From Proteiniphilum sp. UBA5267 (GTDB lineage: Bacteria; Bacteroidota; Bacteroidia; Bacteroidales; Dysgonomonadaceae): 22,334 bases of DNA. The position numbers and the translations under genes were made by a program. The stretch covers positions 1-22,334 of the forward strand of contig DHTF01000124.1 in NCBI GenBank assembly GCA_002411515.1, written 5' to 3'. This document shows positions 9,110-16,602 of this stretch, piece by piece. Within the stretch, counting starts at the first letter, position 1. Each line of letters opens with the position of its first letter. Below the pieces are notes generated by a model. The model made no database searches and was not told where the DNA came from. It worked only from the letters and a program-made list of their open reading frames with translations.

Positions 9110-9143
9110 GCCGGATCATGTTGCCGCATAATCCGGCTTTTTT
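9110..9143 (+). terminator. Rho-independent-type terminator on the plus strand, upstream of susC
   Basis: GCCGGAT (9110-9116) and ATCCGGC (9131-9137) form a perfect 7-bp GC-rich stem with a 14-nt loop. On the plus strand it is followed at once by TTTTTTATTTTTC. This is a good intrinsic terminator, but it would stop transcription running antisense to susC, and all neighbouring genes are on the minus strand. Read on the minus strand, the same hairpin sits in the fecR-susC spacer without a U-tract. Confidence 0.55.
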
Positions 9144-9203
9144 ATTTTTCTTTTTTTTCTGGTCATAGGCAATTCGTTTTTAGATTTTACATATTGATTA
9201 TAT

Positions 9204-10373
9204 TCACTGTTGTTCTGTTTTTTGTATATAAATAATCCCGTCACTGATCTTGTTATATTGCAGGAAAGTCATTTTTGAAAATGATTGCAATACGTCGTCA
9301 AAATTTTCGGAGAGGAACAATTTGCCGGAACAGGTTTGGTCCTGTAGATTCAATGTGGCCGTATAGTTGAATTCCACATTGTAATATCTTCCTATTTTTT
9401 TGAGCACCTCGGTTAGGGAATTTTTATTCAATTGCATGTAGCCATTTTTCCAGCTGATATATTCCATCACATCCACCTCTTTCCGTTGGATGTTTCCGTT
9501 GTCTACTTCTGCCATCTCGCCGGGCTTCAGCATCAATGAACCCTGATCACTTTTTATATGCACCGATCCGTCAACCAACACGACCGATTCATTTTTTTCA
9601 TCGGTGTAGGATGAAACATTGAATGATGTACCATAGACAGTTATTTGAGATTTGGGCGTGTGAATAATGAAGGGCTGTCTTAGCTTTGCTACATCAATAA
9701 AAATTTCACCTTTTACCCTGATTTCCCGTGTCTGGCCGGAAAAGACGGAAGGAAAATCAAGTTCTGTGCCGGAATTTACAGATACTGCAGATCCGTCAGC
9801 AAGGATTACCGACGATCTTTTTCCGAATGGTACGATCAGCTTGTTCGTTTGATTTTTCTTCAAATCGATCTCTTTCCGGGAGAGAGAATCCTGAATCAAG
9901 GCATTTTCCTTTTGCGTGAGTTGTACGGTCGCATTGTTTTCCATGTCAACCACCTGGTTCCCGCTAATCAGTTGTATTTTCTCCTGATTCATGACCTCTC
10001 CGATAGAAGCTATTTGTTTGTCGGAAAACACGCTCCCTTTGTGGGTAGTTGTATATAATGCTGTAATCAAGGCCAATAACAAAACGGCAGCGGATAATGA
10101 CATATACACCACCTTGTGTCTTTTTTTCTTTCTGTACCGGTCGATCCTATCCTGCAACTGTCGGTTTACGGAATCCTCATCGGGCTGGAAGCTGTCATGC
10201 TGTTGATGAATTTCATCGAAAATGGCAATTGCCAACTGAAATGATTCCCTGTGATGCTCATTCCGACTGATATACTTTTCCCAGAATGAGGTGAGTTCTG
10301 CTGTCGGATGGATTCTCCAGTAAACAAAAAGGTCGTCGCACAAAAAATCTTTATAATCTAAATTCAGTTTCAT
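9204..10373 (-). CDS. FecR-family anti-sigma factor (DUF4974 C-terminus)
   Basis: This 389-aa inner-membrane anti-sigma regulator has a cytoplasmic N-terminal part (about 1-86) that would hold the sigma factor, a single membrane helix at about 88-109 (VVYMSLSAAVLLLALITAL), and a periplasmic FecR domain at about 178-275 with the usual VPFGKRSSVILADGSAVSVNSGT start and the motif GEIFIDVA. The DUF4974 domain typical of Bacteroidetes FecR proteins lies at about 313-386 (LTEVLKKIGRYYNVEFNY). In this family the periplasmic part senses the STN domain of a partner SusC and then releases the ECF sigma factor. Its position, 58 bp after the sigma gene and before susC, fits exactly. Despite the name, nothing points to iron as the substrate. 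Confidence 0.93.
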   Translation of the reverse strand: MKLNLDYKDFLCDDLFVYWRIHPTAELTSFWEKYISRNEHHRESFQLAIAIFDEIHQQHDSFQPDEDSVNRQLQDRIDRYRKKKRHKVVYMSLSAAVLLLALITALYTTTHKGSVFSDKQIASIGEVMNQEKIQLISGNQVVDMENNATVQLTQKENALIQDSLSRKEIDLKKNQTNKLIVPFGKRSSVILADGSAVSVNSGTELDFPSVFSGQTREIRVKGEIFIDVAKLRQPFIIHTPKSQITVYGTSFNVSSYTDEKNESVVLVDGSVHIKSDQGSLMLKPGEMAEVDNGNIQRKEVDVMEYISWKNGYMQLNKNSLTEVLKKIGRYYNVEFNYTATLNLQDQTCSGKLFLSENFDDVLQSFSKMTFLQYNKISDGIIYIQKTEQQ

Positions 10374-10431
10374 TCACACTCTTTTTAAAAAAGACGGAAT
10401 AAACTGGCGGAAGAGACAAATTTAATATTAT

Positions 10432-11007
10432 TTAACTAAGTATTGTGAATAAATATGTCAAAATGTAATTTGTACTGGTAGTAGATGTGTCTTTCATCTT
10501 TTTGAGCGCACGGTAGAGATTTTTTTTTACCGCATCGGCCGAAAGGTGCATGATTGCACCAATTTCCACATAGCTCAGGTTAAACTCGTAACGGTAATGG
10601 ATGATTTTTCGCTGCCGCGCTGGCAGGTTTTGTAGCAAATGAGACACTTCATGTTTCAGCGCTGTCTCTTTTTCTTTGTCAATGATTTGCTCCACGATAT
10701 TTTTTTCATTCTCCACAAAGATATCCAGGTAATTGATTTCCTGTATCTTGTGTTCATCGTGGTGCAGGTCGAAGAGGTGGTTTTTCAAACTTCGGATCAG
10801 ATAGAACTCAATGTGTTGAATATGGGTCAGCTTCTTCTTGGAAACATAAATTTTAAAAAAGATATCTTGTATGGCATCTTTACATGTTTCTTTGTCGAAA
10901 CCCAGTTTTAGAGCATAGGCGAAAAGCACCGAAAAATAGGCATGATAAAGCACGGCGAAAGATTGATCGTCACCCGCTATGAATTTTTTCCATGCTTCTC
11001 CAACCAT
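10432..11007 (-). CDS. ECF-type RNA polymerase sigma factor (FecI/sigma-70 family)
   Basis: This 191-aa protein has sigma region 2 at about 15-80 (FAVLYHAYFSVLFAYALKLG, then DAIQDIFFKIYVSKKKL) and region 4 at about 122-172 (LLQNLPARQRKIIHYRYEFNLSYVEIGAIMHLSADAVKKNLYRALKKM). Region 4 is a helix-turn-helix that reads -35 DNA. There is no region 1.1 or 3, as expected for ECF sigma factors. It lies upstream of its probable anti-sigma factor FecR and of susCD, which it likely activates. The ATG at 11007 comes only 10 bp after the folA stop codon, and I see no good -7 motif just before it, so it may be read through from the thyA-folA operon. The last 18 residues (TNYILTYLFTILS) are unusually hydrophobic. 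Confidence 0.93.
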   Translation of the reverse strand: MVGEAWKKFIAGDDQSFAVLYHAYFSVLFAYALKLGFDKETCKDAIQDIFFKIYVSKKKLTHIQHIEFYLIRSLKNHLFDLHHDEHKIQEINYLDIFVENEKNIVEQIIDKEKETALKHEVSHLLQNLPARQRKIIHYRYEFNLSYVEIGAIMHLSADAVKKNLYRALKKMKDTSTTSTNYILTYLFTILS

Positions 11008-11017
11008 TATTGCAGGA

Positions 11018-11527
11018 TTATTTTTTTCTGAAAGTCAAAAATGTATAAGGATACCGATGTTTATCATCGGCCGCATGCATCTCTTTTTCCGTCAGAATCC
11101 ACTCATCAAAATCTATTTCCGGAAAAAAGGTGTCGGCATCGCTGAATGTGTGATGGATGCGGGTTAAGTAGAGCAGGTCTGCCAGTTCGTATGTGGCACG
11201 GTATAGTTGTCCGCCACCAATGATGAAAACTTTTTCACCTTCCTTGCAGTGTGTAAGCGCCTCTTCTACCGACCGGACAACAATACACCCTTGATAATTA
11301 TCTGCCGTATCTGATGTAATCACCACATTGATGCGGTTTGGTAATGCTCCTTTCGGCAGCGATTCATATGTTCTGCGCCCCATGATCACGGTGTGCCCCG
11401 AGGTCACCTCTTTGAAATGCTTCAGATCGTTGGAAAGATGGCAAAGCAAGTCCCCATCGCGCCCGATTCCGTTGTTTTCATCCAGTGCGACAATGAGGCA
11501 GATTTCTATGCTGTTGTTGTTCGTCAT
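11018..11527 (-). CDS. folA: Dihydrofolate reductase
   Basis: This 169-aa enzyme reduces dihydrofolate to tetrahydrofolate with NADPH, restoring the cofactor that ThyA oxidises. Recognised by [17 protein letters not shown] at the N-terminus, the catalytic acid Asp34 in [22 protein letters not shown] (NADPH site), [25 protein letters not shown], and the [10 protein letters not shown] segment. Length is normal. The start ATG overlaps the thyA stop codon (ATGA, 11527-11524), so translation is probably coupled. The residue that is almost always Trp in this family (Trp22 in E. coli) is Cys29 here (codon TGC at 11443-11441), and the Pro that normally follows is Ser32. The frame is otherwise intact, so the gene looks functional, but with an unusual active site. 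Confidence 0.95.
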   Translation of the reverse strand: MTNNNSIEICLIVALDENNGIGRDGDLLCHLSNDLKHFKEVTSGHTVIMGRRTYESLPKGALPNRINVVITSDTADNYQGCIVVRSVEEALTHCKEGEKVFIIGGGQLYRATYELADLLYLTRIHHTFSDADTFFPEIDFDEWILTEKEMHAADDKHRYPYTFLTFRKK

Positions 11528-12318
11528 ACAGCCACAATTCCTTTTATGTGGGGATGGGGATCGTAGTTCACCAGTTCGAAATCCTCGAAACGGAAACCGA
11601 AGATATCTTTTACATCGGGATTGATCTTCATCTCAGGCAACGGGCGCGGTGCACGGGAAAGCTGCAGGTTGACCTGATCGAGATGGTTCAGGTAGATGTG
11701 GGCATCGCCGAAAGTATGCACAAAGTCGCCCTCCTGCAATCCGGTCACCTGGGCCATCATTTTCAGCAGCAACGCATAGGAGGCGATGTTAAAAGGAACC
11801 CCCAGAAAAATATCGGCACTGCGTTGATAGAGTTGCAGGCTAAGCTTCCCGTCAGCTACATAAAACTGAAAAAAAGCATGACAGGGTGGGAGGTTCATGT
11901 TCGGGATGTCGGCCACATTCCATGAGCTGACAATGATGCGTCGTGAATCGGGGTTGTTTTTGAGTGTGTGGACTACCTGAGAGATCTGGTCGATGTGCCC
12001 TCCTTTGTAGTCAGGCCAGGAGCGCCATTGATAGCCATAGATAGGACCCAGGTCTCCATCATCATCGGCCCATTCATTCCAGATGCGCACGCCATTGTCG
12101 TTCAGATATTTGATATTTGTGTCGCCATTGAGGAACCAGAGCAGCTCGTAGATGATCGATTTCAGGTGGAGCTTTTTTGTGGTGAGTACCGGAAATCCGT
12201 CGCTCATCCTGTATCGGCTCTGATGCCCGAAGATGCTGATGGTACCTGTACCGGTACGGTCCTCTTTCTTCACGCCTTCGTCGAGTACCCGTTGTAATAA
12301 ATCGAGATATTGTTGCAT
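11524..12318 (-). CDS. thyA: Thymidylate synthase
   Basis: This 264-aa protein has the same length as E. coli ThyA. It methylates dUMP to dTMP using methylene-tetrahydrofolate. Visible family features are [18 protein letters not shown] (phosphate-binding Arg), [37 protein letters not shown], the catalytic Cys146 in [33 protein letters not shown] (dUMP binding), and [16 protein letters not shown]. It is the first gene of the thyA-folA pair, which couples production of dihydrofolate to its recycling. A good Bacteroidetes-type promoter lies about 65 bp upstream. No missing key residue was seen. Confidence 0.97.
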   Translation of the reverse strand: MQQYLDLLQRVLDEGVKKEDRTGTGTISIFGHQSRYRMSDGFPVLTTKKLHLKSIIYELLWFLNGDTNIKYLNDNGVRIWNEWADDDGDLGPIYGYQWRSWPDYKGGHIDQISQVVHTLKNNPDSRRIIVSSWNVADIPNMNLPPCHAFFQFYVADGKLSLQLYQRSADIFLGVPFNIASYALLLKMMAQVTGLQEGDFVHTFGDAHIYLNHLDQVNLQLSRAPRPLPEMKINPDVKDIFGFRFEDFELVNYDPHPHIKGIVAV

Positions 12319-12383
12319 AATTTTTAATTTCGCGCGCTGTTGTCAGTATTCAGCTCTTTGGTTATAAGCCTTCAGTAATCAGA

Positions 12384-12415
12384 CAAAAATAACAGTTTTT
12401 TTTCTCAGTACCAAT
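12384..12415 (-). promoter_or_regulatory. Bacteroidetes-type promoter for thyA-folA (and possibly the ECF gene)
   Basis: On the minus strand, ATTG (12415-12412), a 20-bp spacer and TATTTTTG (12391-12384) match the Bacteroidetes -33/-7 consensus. Predicted start is near 12377, leaving a leader of about 60 bases before the thyA ATG. The rest of the 294-bp gap between thyA and the divergent lipoprotein gene is AT-rich, and I found no equally good promoter facing the plus strand. Confidence 0.6.
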
Positions 12416-12612
12416 GAATGTTGAAAGTAATTGGTCGTGCCATCTCATTGATTTTTTTTCTGAAAAAATGAACAATAAATTATAAAGTAAGTATATAGCA
12501 ACGATTTTACCAGGTCGGAACAAAAACTTTTCTTTTTTTTTGCTGTTTTATTTTAAACGAATGAAAGTTTTATTCGTCATACCGCAAACATACAAAATTA
12601 AAAAATGCAAAT

Positions 12613-13089
12613 ATGAGAAGCAAACTGTTATTATTGGGCCTTTCAGCACTATTGGTGCTTTTTCTGGGACAAGGTTGTACAACCGATGATGTTATTTCGG
12701 ATCAGGAAATACAGGACATGATTGATAATTCACTGAATGGACAATGGCAAGTGATTCCGGTAACAATCAATAGTGCCGACTGGGAGTGGTTTGAAAACGA
12801 TGATGAAGCTTATTATTCCGCGACCGTGAACCTACCCGAATTAAAAGATTATATTTTCGATGAAGGTGCTGCGCTGGCGTACTATAAATTTAACAACAAT
12901 TCGAAAACGGCACTGCCCTATGTGAAGACGCTAAAAGACGGTTCGGGCATACCCTACACTGAAACCTACAGTTGTGATTTTGTGTTGGGAAATCCTTCCA
13001 CGGCCACATTTTATCTGGAGGCTTCCGACGCAGCGAGATCTCTTGGAAATCCTCCCTCAGCCTCATTTCAGATTATCCTGATCTACTGA
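12613..13089 (+). CDS. Small putative surface lipoprotein, Bacteroidetes beta-sandwich type
   Basis: This 158-aa protein has a lipoprotein signal (MRSKLLLLGLSALLVLFLGQGC, Cys22), with acidic residues soon after the Cys (TTDD). That resembles the lipoprotein export signal that sends Bacteroidetes lipoproteins to the cell surface. A short helical segment follows (ISDQEIQDMIDNSLNG), then a beta-rich domain: WQVIPVTINSADWEW, YYSATVNLPELKDYIFDEGAALAYYKF, LPYVKTL, and a terminal SFQIILIY strand. I recognise this C-terminal pattern from small Bacteroidetes proteins, some of which carry collagen-like repeats before it; those repeats are absent here. No enzymatic function is apparent. It is divergent from thyA and convergent with folC, standing alone on the plus strand. 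No Shine-Dalgarno sequence is seen. Confidence 0.8.
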   Translation: MRSKLLLLGLSALLVLFLGQGCTTDDVISDQEIQDMIDNSLNGQWQVIPVTINSADWEWFENDDEAYYSATVNLPELKDYIFDEGAALAYYKFNNNSKTALPYVKTLKDGSGIPYTETYSCDFVLGNPSTATFYLEASDAARSLGNPPSASFQIILIY

Positions 13090-13098
13090 TCGGATAAT
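13072..13098. terminator. Hairpin shared by the convergent ends of the lipoprotein gene and folC
   Basis: ATTATCC-T-GATC (13072-13083) and GATC-GGATAAT (13088-13098) pair over 11 bp with a single bulged T and a 4-nt loop. The hairpin covers the stop codon of the lipoprotein gene and touches that of folC. It could act in both directions, but neither side has a U-tract, so it would not be a classic intrinsic terminator. Confidence 0.4.
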
Positions 13099-14387
13099 CA
13101 TCCAAGAAACAATGGCAGGGCATCTGCCACCACAAAAGAACTACCGCCGATGAAGATGAGATCATTTTCACCGGCGTTTTCTTTGGCCGCCTGAATGGCT
13201 TCCGCCACGGTTGGGTATGTGGAACCTTTCAGACCGTGAGCTTCAGCTTGCTCTTGTAGCCTCCTTTCATCCAGTGCACGCTCAACCGAGGCCCTGGTAA
13301 AGTAATAGCGGCCTTTCTTTGGCATCAACGCAAGTACGGCATCCACATCTTTGTCGTTGGCCATCCCGAAAACAAGATGTAACCGGTCACAATCTTCCAA
13401 AAGTAACTGCTCAGCAATATAGCGTAATCCGTGCGCATTGTGCGCAATGTCGCAGATAATCTTCGGTGATGACTGCAACTGCTGCCATCGTCCCATTAAG
13501 CCGGTGAGGGCGGTCACCCCATTGAATCCATTGTAGACGGCTTCCCTCGGTATGGTGTAGCCTGTTTCAAGGAGCACTTCCACCGCAGTTAAAACCGTTC
13601 GGGCATTTTTGTCCTGTGCCGGTCCCTTCAGATCCCCTGGAAAGCTGGGGTAATTGTCCGCCTGAAACCGCCATCCATTTCCTGTCCTTTCAGCAGCAAA
13701 GTTGTTCATGTAACGTTCTGCAAAGACAAGAGGGGCCTCAACCGACTTTGCTTTGTCGATAAAGACCTGTGCGACTTCGGTACTGCCGATCTCACCGATT
13801 ACCACCGGTGTATGGGGCTTGATGATTCCCGCTTTTTCGAAAGCAATCTTTGGGAGAGTATTGCCGAGAAACTTCATGTGATCGTAACCGATGTTGGTGA
13901 TGACACTCAGATCGGGAGAGATGATGTTGGTGCTGTCGAGGCGGCCTCCCAGGCCGACTTCAATCACCGCTATGTCGACTTCCTGTGCCGCAAACCAGAG
14001 AAATGCCATCTCCATGGTCAGTTCAAAAAAAGAGGGCATCACCGGTTCAAACTGATCTTTGTATTTTTCCACGAAATCAATCACATACTGTTTGTCTATC
14101 ATGGCGCCGTTAACCCTGATCCGTTCACGAAAGTCGATGAGATGGGGCGAGGTATAGAGGCCCACGCGGTACCCCGATTCCTGTAGAATGGCCGCCAGCA
14201 GGTGTGAGGTGGATCCCTTTCCGTTGGTTCCCCCCACGTGAATGGTTTTGTAACGACGATGGGGATGGTCAAAGATGTCATCCAGTGCCAGACTGTTGTC
14301 GAGTCCTTCCTTGTAAGCAAGATGCCCGATACGCTGGTATTCGGGCATCTGCTGATAGAGGTATCTGATTGTTTCTTCGTAATTCAT
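13098..14387 (-). CDS. folC: Folylpolyglutamate synthase / dihydrofolate synthase
   Basis: This 429-aa Mur-ligase-family enzyme adds glutamate to dihydropteroate and to reduced folates, keeping them in the cell. Visible features are the P-loop TNGKGST (54-60), LYTSPHLIDFRERIRVNG (folate-binding loop), the catalytic region FFELTMEMAFLWFA, EVGLGGRLDSTN (Mg/ATP), NIGYDHMKFLGNTLPKIAFEKAGI, and the C-terminal ligase domain with DIAHNAHGL and LVFGMANDKD. Length is normal. It is not in an operon with thyA-folA, though it lies less than 1 kb from them. Just upstream of its ATG lies a patch of octamer repeats. I see no TAnnTTTG element before it. Confidence 0.96.
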   Translation of the reverse strand: MNYEETIRYLYQQMPEYQRIGHLAYKEGLDNSLALDDIFDHPHRRYKTIHVGGTNGKGSTSHLLAAILQESGYRVGLYTSPHLIDFRERIRVNGAMIDKQYVIDFVEKYKDQFEPVMPSFFELTMEMAFLWFAAQEVDIAVIEVGLGGRLDSTNIISPDLSVITNIGYDHMKFLGNTLPKIAFEKAGIIKPHTPVVIGEIGSTEVAQVFIDKAKSVEAPLVFAERYMNNFAAERTGNGWRFQADNYPSFPGDLKGPAQDKNARTVLTAVEVLLETGYTIPREAVYNGFNGVTALTGLMGRWQQLQSSPKIICDIAHNAHGLRYIAEQLLLEDCDRLHLVFGMANDKDVDAVLALMPKKGRYYFTRASVERALDERRLQEQAEAHGLKGSTYPTVAEAIQAAKENAGENDLIFIGGSSFVVADALPLFLG

Positions 14388-14392
14388 AAATC

Positions 14393-14432
14393 AATATGTC
14401 AATATGCCGATGGGTTGATGTGCTGATTGCGG
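14393..14432. repeat. Degenerate octamer tandem repeat (5 units) upstream of folC
   Basis: Read in steps of eight on the plus strand the units are AATATGTC, AATATGCC, GATGGGTT, GATGTGCT and GATTGCGG. The first four fit the loose pattern RAT-G-Y-type octamers. The array begins 6 bp before the folC start codon, so it lies in the folC leader. A second patch with the same consensus lies at 17176-17201. Confidence 0.55.
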
Positions 14433-14475
14433 TGGCAAGAGGCAACAGGAAAGTAGTGAAGTGAAATATGTACAA

Positions 14476-14506
14476 TGAGGGTGCTACCACACAGGATACA
14501 CCCTCA
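14476..14506 (-). terminator. Hairpin downstream of the M49 peptidase gene
   Basis: TGAGGGTG (14476-14483) and CACCCTCA (14499-14506) form a perfect 8-bp stem with a 15-nt loop, 25 bp past the peptidase stop codon. The following minus-strand sequence (TTGTACATATTT) is only moderately U-rich, so this is a possible rather than certain terminator of the purE-M49 unit. Confidence 0.45.
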
Positions 14507-14530
14507 CTATACGCATTATTTTGTGCTGGA

Positions 14531-16594
14531 TCAATTTTTCAGCGGCAACACCGAGTACTGCCGGGAATAACGCAGATGCTGATCCACGTAATTCTCATCG
14601 TACGAGATGGTCACGTTGCTTACCTTCCCATTTTCGTCCGTCTCCAGCTTGTAAACAGGGTTTACAAATCCTTTATAGGGTGCAATGTTCAGCGCTTCGT
14701 AGCGCGACAGCACTTCAGCATGCAGCGTACGATCTACTTTTACCCCATAGGTTTCAATCAGATTCTTTCCTGCCTCGAAATCACCTTCCGACTTGATGCG
14801 CTGCACCTCTGCAAGCAACTGTCCAAAAAGGGCACGCAACTTGTCGTAATCGTTGATGACCACAAAGGTCTTGTCATCTCTTTTTTCCAGTGTTACCACG
14901 TTGTCGGCTTTACCTTTTTCGATGACCCAGTTCGATATGGTGGCCCGGTTGCGCATATGGGCCTGTTCGATCTGTTTACCCGGTTGAATGCGGGTAAGCT
15001 GTGTCATGGCACCATTCATGATGTAGGAATAGTACTCTGCTTTGTAGGCTTCGCCATCGGGCAGCAGCCCCAGCTCCACCAATTTCGGGTCGGCCAGGTA
15101 ATAGAGCGCGAACAGATCGGCACGGGTTTCCTCCAGCGGAGAGGCATAAGCCTGTAGTACATCGGTACTTACCCCCGGGAGCAGCTTGCCCGATCCGTGT
15201 CCCAGACATTCATGCAGGTCGGTATGCAAATTGTCGGTGAGCGTGCCATATTTACTGGTCAGCTCCCGCTCTGCATCACTCTGCATAAACTCTTCCTTGA
15301 AGCCATTTCCTTCGGCTGCCTTGTCGTAGGCGAAGGTGATGTTGTCGATGGTAACCGATTTGGAACCGTGATCACGGCGAATCCAGTCGGCATTCGGTAA
15401 ATTGATTCCGATGGGTGTTGAAGGATAGGTGTCTCCAGCCAGAATGGCCGCAGTGATCACTTTGGCCGATATGCCTTTCACCTCTTCCTTCTTGAATCGA
15501 TTGTCGATGGGTGAGTTGTCTTCAAACCATTGTGCATTTTCACTGATGATGCGGGTACGTTCAGAGGCTTCGATGCTTTTGAAGTTGACCATCGACTCCC
15601 AGGTTGCCTTCAGCCCCATCGGATCGGTATAGGTTTCAATGAACCCGTTGATGAAATCCACCTGCGACACGGTGTCGGTTACCCACTTCACCGAATAATC
15701 GTCGAATGCCTTCAGGTCGCCCGTTTTATAATAGGCGATAAGGCTCTGAATGGTTTGCTTCTGTTGATCATTTTCGGCCACGGTAGCTGCCTTCTCCAAC
15801 CATCCGATGATGCGCTCAATGGCTTTGTCATACATGCCGCCCAGTTTCCATACCTGTTCGGTCATCACACCATTTACTTTTGTCACCTTGCTGTTCAGTC
15901 CGTATGATACCGGGGTATTGTCGTTTGGGACTTTCATTGCATTGTAAAAGTCTTCCACTTCTTTTTGGGTCACACCCTCGTAAAAGTTCACAGCCGAGGT
16001 GGTTACGATGTCGGTTCCAGGTGTCTGGCTCATCCTTTTGGGCATTACGGCTGGGTCGAACATCACCGGAACAATTTCCTTCAGGGTCTCATCGGCGGCC
16101 ATGCCATCGCGGAATGGCATCCTTCCCGGGTCCACACTTTTCACGATCTTCACAAACCAGTCTTGTGGAAATTGCGGAATAATCTTGTCTTCCGAATAGT
16201 GATGATGAATGCCGTTGGCCATCCAGATCTGCTTCAGGTATGTTTCGAAGTTTACCCACTCCGGTGACGATTTATCTCCCATATAATTTTCATAGACTCC
16301 TTCACACACCCGGCGGATGGTGAGATTGTAACGGTTATTCTGATCCCAGAGGATGTCGCGTCCTTCGAGCGCTGCCTGAGACAGGTAATAAATCAGTTCC
16401 TTTTGCTGCAGCGACAGGCTGTTGAAGCCTGGTACAGGGTAACGCAGTATTTCAATATCGGCAAAACGGTCTACCTTATATTGAAAAGTAGAATCGATGC
16501 CGTCGTTTTCGGGTGCGGGTGTGTCTGCCTTTTTGCCTTCATTGCAGGCTGCCAGCAGAAAGAGGGTCGTGAGCATAAATAGTATTCGTTTCAT
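14531..16594 (-). CDS. Dipeptidyl-peptidase III-type metallopeptidase (family M49), lipoprotein
   Basis: This 687-aa zinc peptidase would cleave dipeptides from the N-termini of short peptides. The M49 zinc motif HECLGH is at 461-466 (the Bacteroides-type form with Cys; mammalian enzymes have HELLGH). The second motif EETRAD is at 488-493, with Glu489 as the likely third ligand. Length is normal for bacterial M49. The N-terminus MKRILFMLTTLFLLAACNEGKK is a lipoprotein signal with lipobox LAAC (Cys17), so the enzyme should be anchored to a membrane facing the periplasm or outside. It starts 8 bp after the purE stop codon, so the two are probably one transcription unit. There is no obvious metabolic link between them. 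Confidence 0.94.
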   Translation of the reverse strand: MKRILFMLTTLFLLAACNEGKKADTPAPENDGIDSTFQYKVDRFADIEILRYPVPGFNSLSLQQKELIYYLSQAALEGRDILWDQNNRYNLTIRRVCEGVYENYMGDKSSPEWVNFETYLKQIWMANGIHHHYSEDKIIPQFPQDWFVKIVKSVDPGRMPFRDGMAADETLKEIVPVMFDPAVMPKRMSQTPGTDIVTTSAVNFYEGVTQKEVEDFYNAMKVPNDNTPVSYGLNSKVTKVNGVMTEQVWKLGGMYDKAIERIIGWLEKAATVAENDQQKQTIQSLIAYYKTGDLKAFDDYSVKWVTDTVSQVDFINGFIETYTDPMGLKATWESMVNFKSIEASERTRIISENAQWFEDNSPIDNRFKKEEVKGISAKVITAAILAGDTYPSTPIGINLPNADWIRRDHGSKSVTIDNITFAYDKAAEGNGFKEEFMQSDAERELTSKYGTLTDNLHTDLHECLGHGSGKLLPGVSTDVLQAYASPLEETRADLFALYYLADPKLVELGLLPDGEAYKAEYYSYIMNGAMTQLTRIQPGKQIEQAHMRNRATISNWVIEKGKADNVVTLEKRDDKTFVVINDYDKLRALFGQLLAEVQRIKSEGDFEAGKNLIETYGVKVDRTLHAEVLSRYEALNIAPYKGFVNPVYKLETDENGKVSNVTISYDENYVDQHLRYSRQYSVLPLKN

Positions 16595-16602
16595 TTCTTT
16601 GG

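Noticed and set aside
9204..11007. The sigma/FecR pair as an iron-citrate (fec) system
   Set aside because: The transporter is a SusC with a SusD partner, not a siderophore receptor. In Bacteroidetes FecR/FecI-type pairs mostly control glycan or other nutrient uptake.
12557..12577. ACGAAT/ATTCGT inverted repeat before the small lipoprotein gene as an operator or terminator
   Set aside because: Only 6 bp pair, all but two AT-rich surroundings make this likely by chance, and no T-run or known operator pattern is present.
14393..14432. Short repeats as a CRISPR array
   Set aside because: Units are 8 bp, directly adjacent and degenerate, with no spacers and no cas genes in the window.
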